Source: Bacteroidota bacterium (lineage in GTDB: Bacteria; Bacteroidota; Bacteroidia; NS11-12g; UBA9320). Taken from it: DNA of 5,860 nucleotides. The translations under genes were made by a program, and so were the position numbers. Location: assembly GCA_003485825.1 (NCBI GenBank), contig DNHN01000082.1, positions 1 through 5,860 on the forward strand, written 5' to 3'. The notes beneath the pieces are model-generated. The model had not been told where the DNA came from. It ran no database searches and saw only the letters and a program-made list of their open reading frames with translations. This document shows, piece after piece, positions 5,815-5,860 of this stretch; position 1 is the first letter of the stretch; each line of letters begins with the position of its first letter.

Positions 5815-5822
5815 CAAAAGTA
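5815..5822 (-). promoter_or_regulatory. Candidate -7 promoter element before the ATPase gene
   Basis: On the minus strand TACTTTTG is an exact match to TAnnTTTG and is followed by CA, the same ten bases TACTTTTGCA as at rplM. It ends only 4 nt before the ATG of the ATPase gene, so a transcript starting there would be leaderless or nearly so. A -33 partner is poor: the nearest TTG (in GGACTTGACT) leaves only 13 bp. The window ends too soon to look further. Low to moderate confidence. Confidence 0.45.
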
Positions 5823-5860
5823 TTAATTTCGGAGTCAAGTCCTGTATTTTATATTAATTT

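Overview
The window looks like an ordinary chromosomal segment of a member of the Bacteroidota (Bacteroidetes). Three observations support this. The order rplM-rpsI-rpsB-tsf in one run is characteristic of that phylum. The protein sequences have its hallmarks, such as the L13 start MDTLSYKTISA and the S9 end TQFSKR. The intergenic regions carry the phylum's TAnnTTTG type of -7 promoter element. None of the starts has a convincing Shine-Dalgarno sequence, which also fits. The exact genus cannot be read from this window.

All nine genes are on the minus strand, so transcription runs from the high coordinates to the low ones. Block 1 (about 5810 to 3386) is an AAA+ ATPase/DUF4143 protein, then the MurNAc-6-phosphate etherase gene murQ (7 bp gap), then a small cysteine-rich predicted lipoprotein (18 bp gap). 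The spacing suggests one transcript. Block 2 (about 3321 to 2479) is a [2Fe-2S] ferredoxin followed after 15 bp by a GNAT acetyltransferase of the phosphinothricin/MnaT-like group. Block 3 (2360 to 1) is the ribosomal protein and elongation factor operon rplM-rpsI-rpsB-tsf, with tsf cut by the window start.

Each block is preceded by a candidate promoter ending in TTTGCA on the minus strand. For rplM the -7 element is a perfect consensus match with a possible -33 element at either 19 or 23 bp. For the ferredoxin it is a one-mismatch match with TTTG 20 bp upstream. For the ATPase it is a perfect match lying only 4 nt before the ATG, which would give a leaderless or nearly leaderless mRNA.

Functionally, block 3 supplies translation machinery (L13, S9, S2, EF-Ts). 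MurQ belongs to cell-wall amino-sugar recycling. The ferredoxin is an electron carrier, probably of the Fe-S assembly/adrenodoxin type. The ATPase, lipoprotein and GNAT have no assigned substrate or partner. I found no RNA gene, CRISPR array, insertion sequence, prophage or recognisable defence system. The most interesting points are modest: the possible leaderless promoters, a 6-bp-periodic TAAGnn array that fills the spacer of the ferredoxin promoter, the GTG start of rplM, and the ATPase-murQ-lipoprotein grouping. No stretch of 300 bases lacks a gene; the longest gap is 118 bp.
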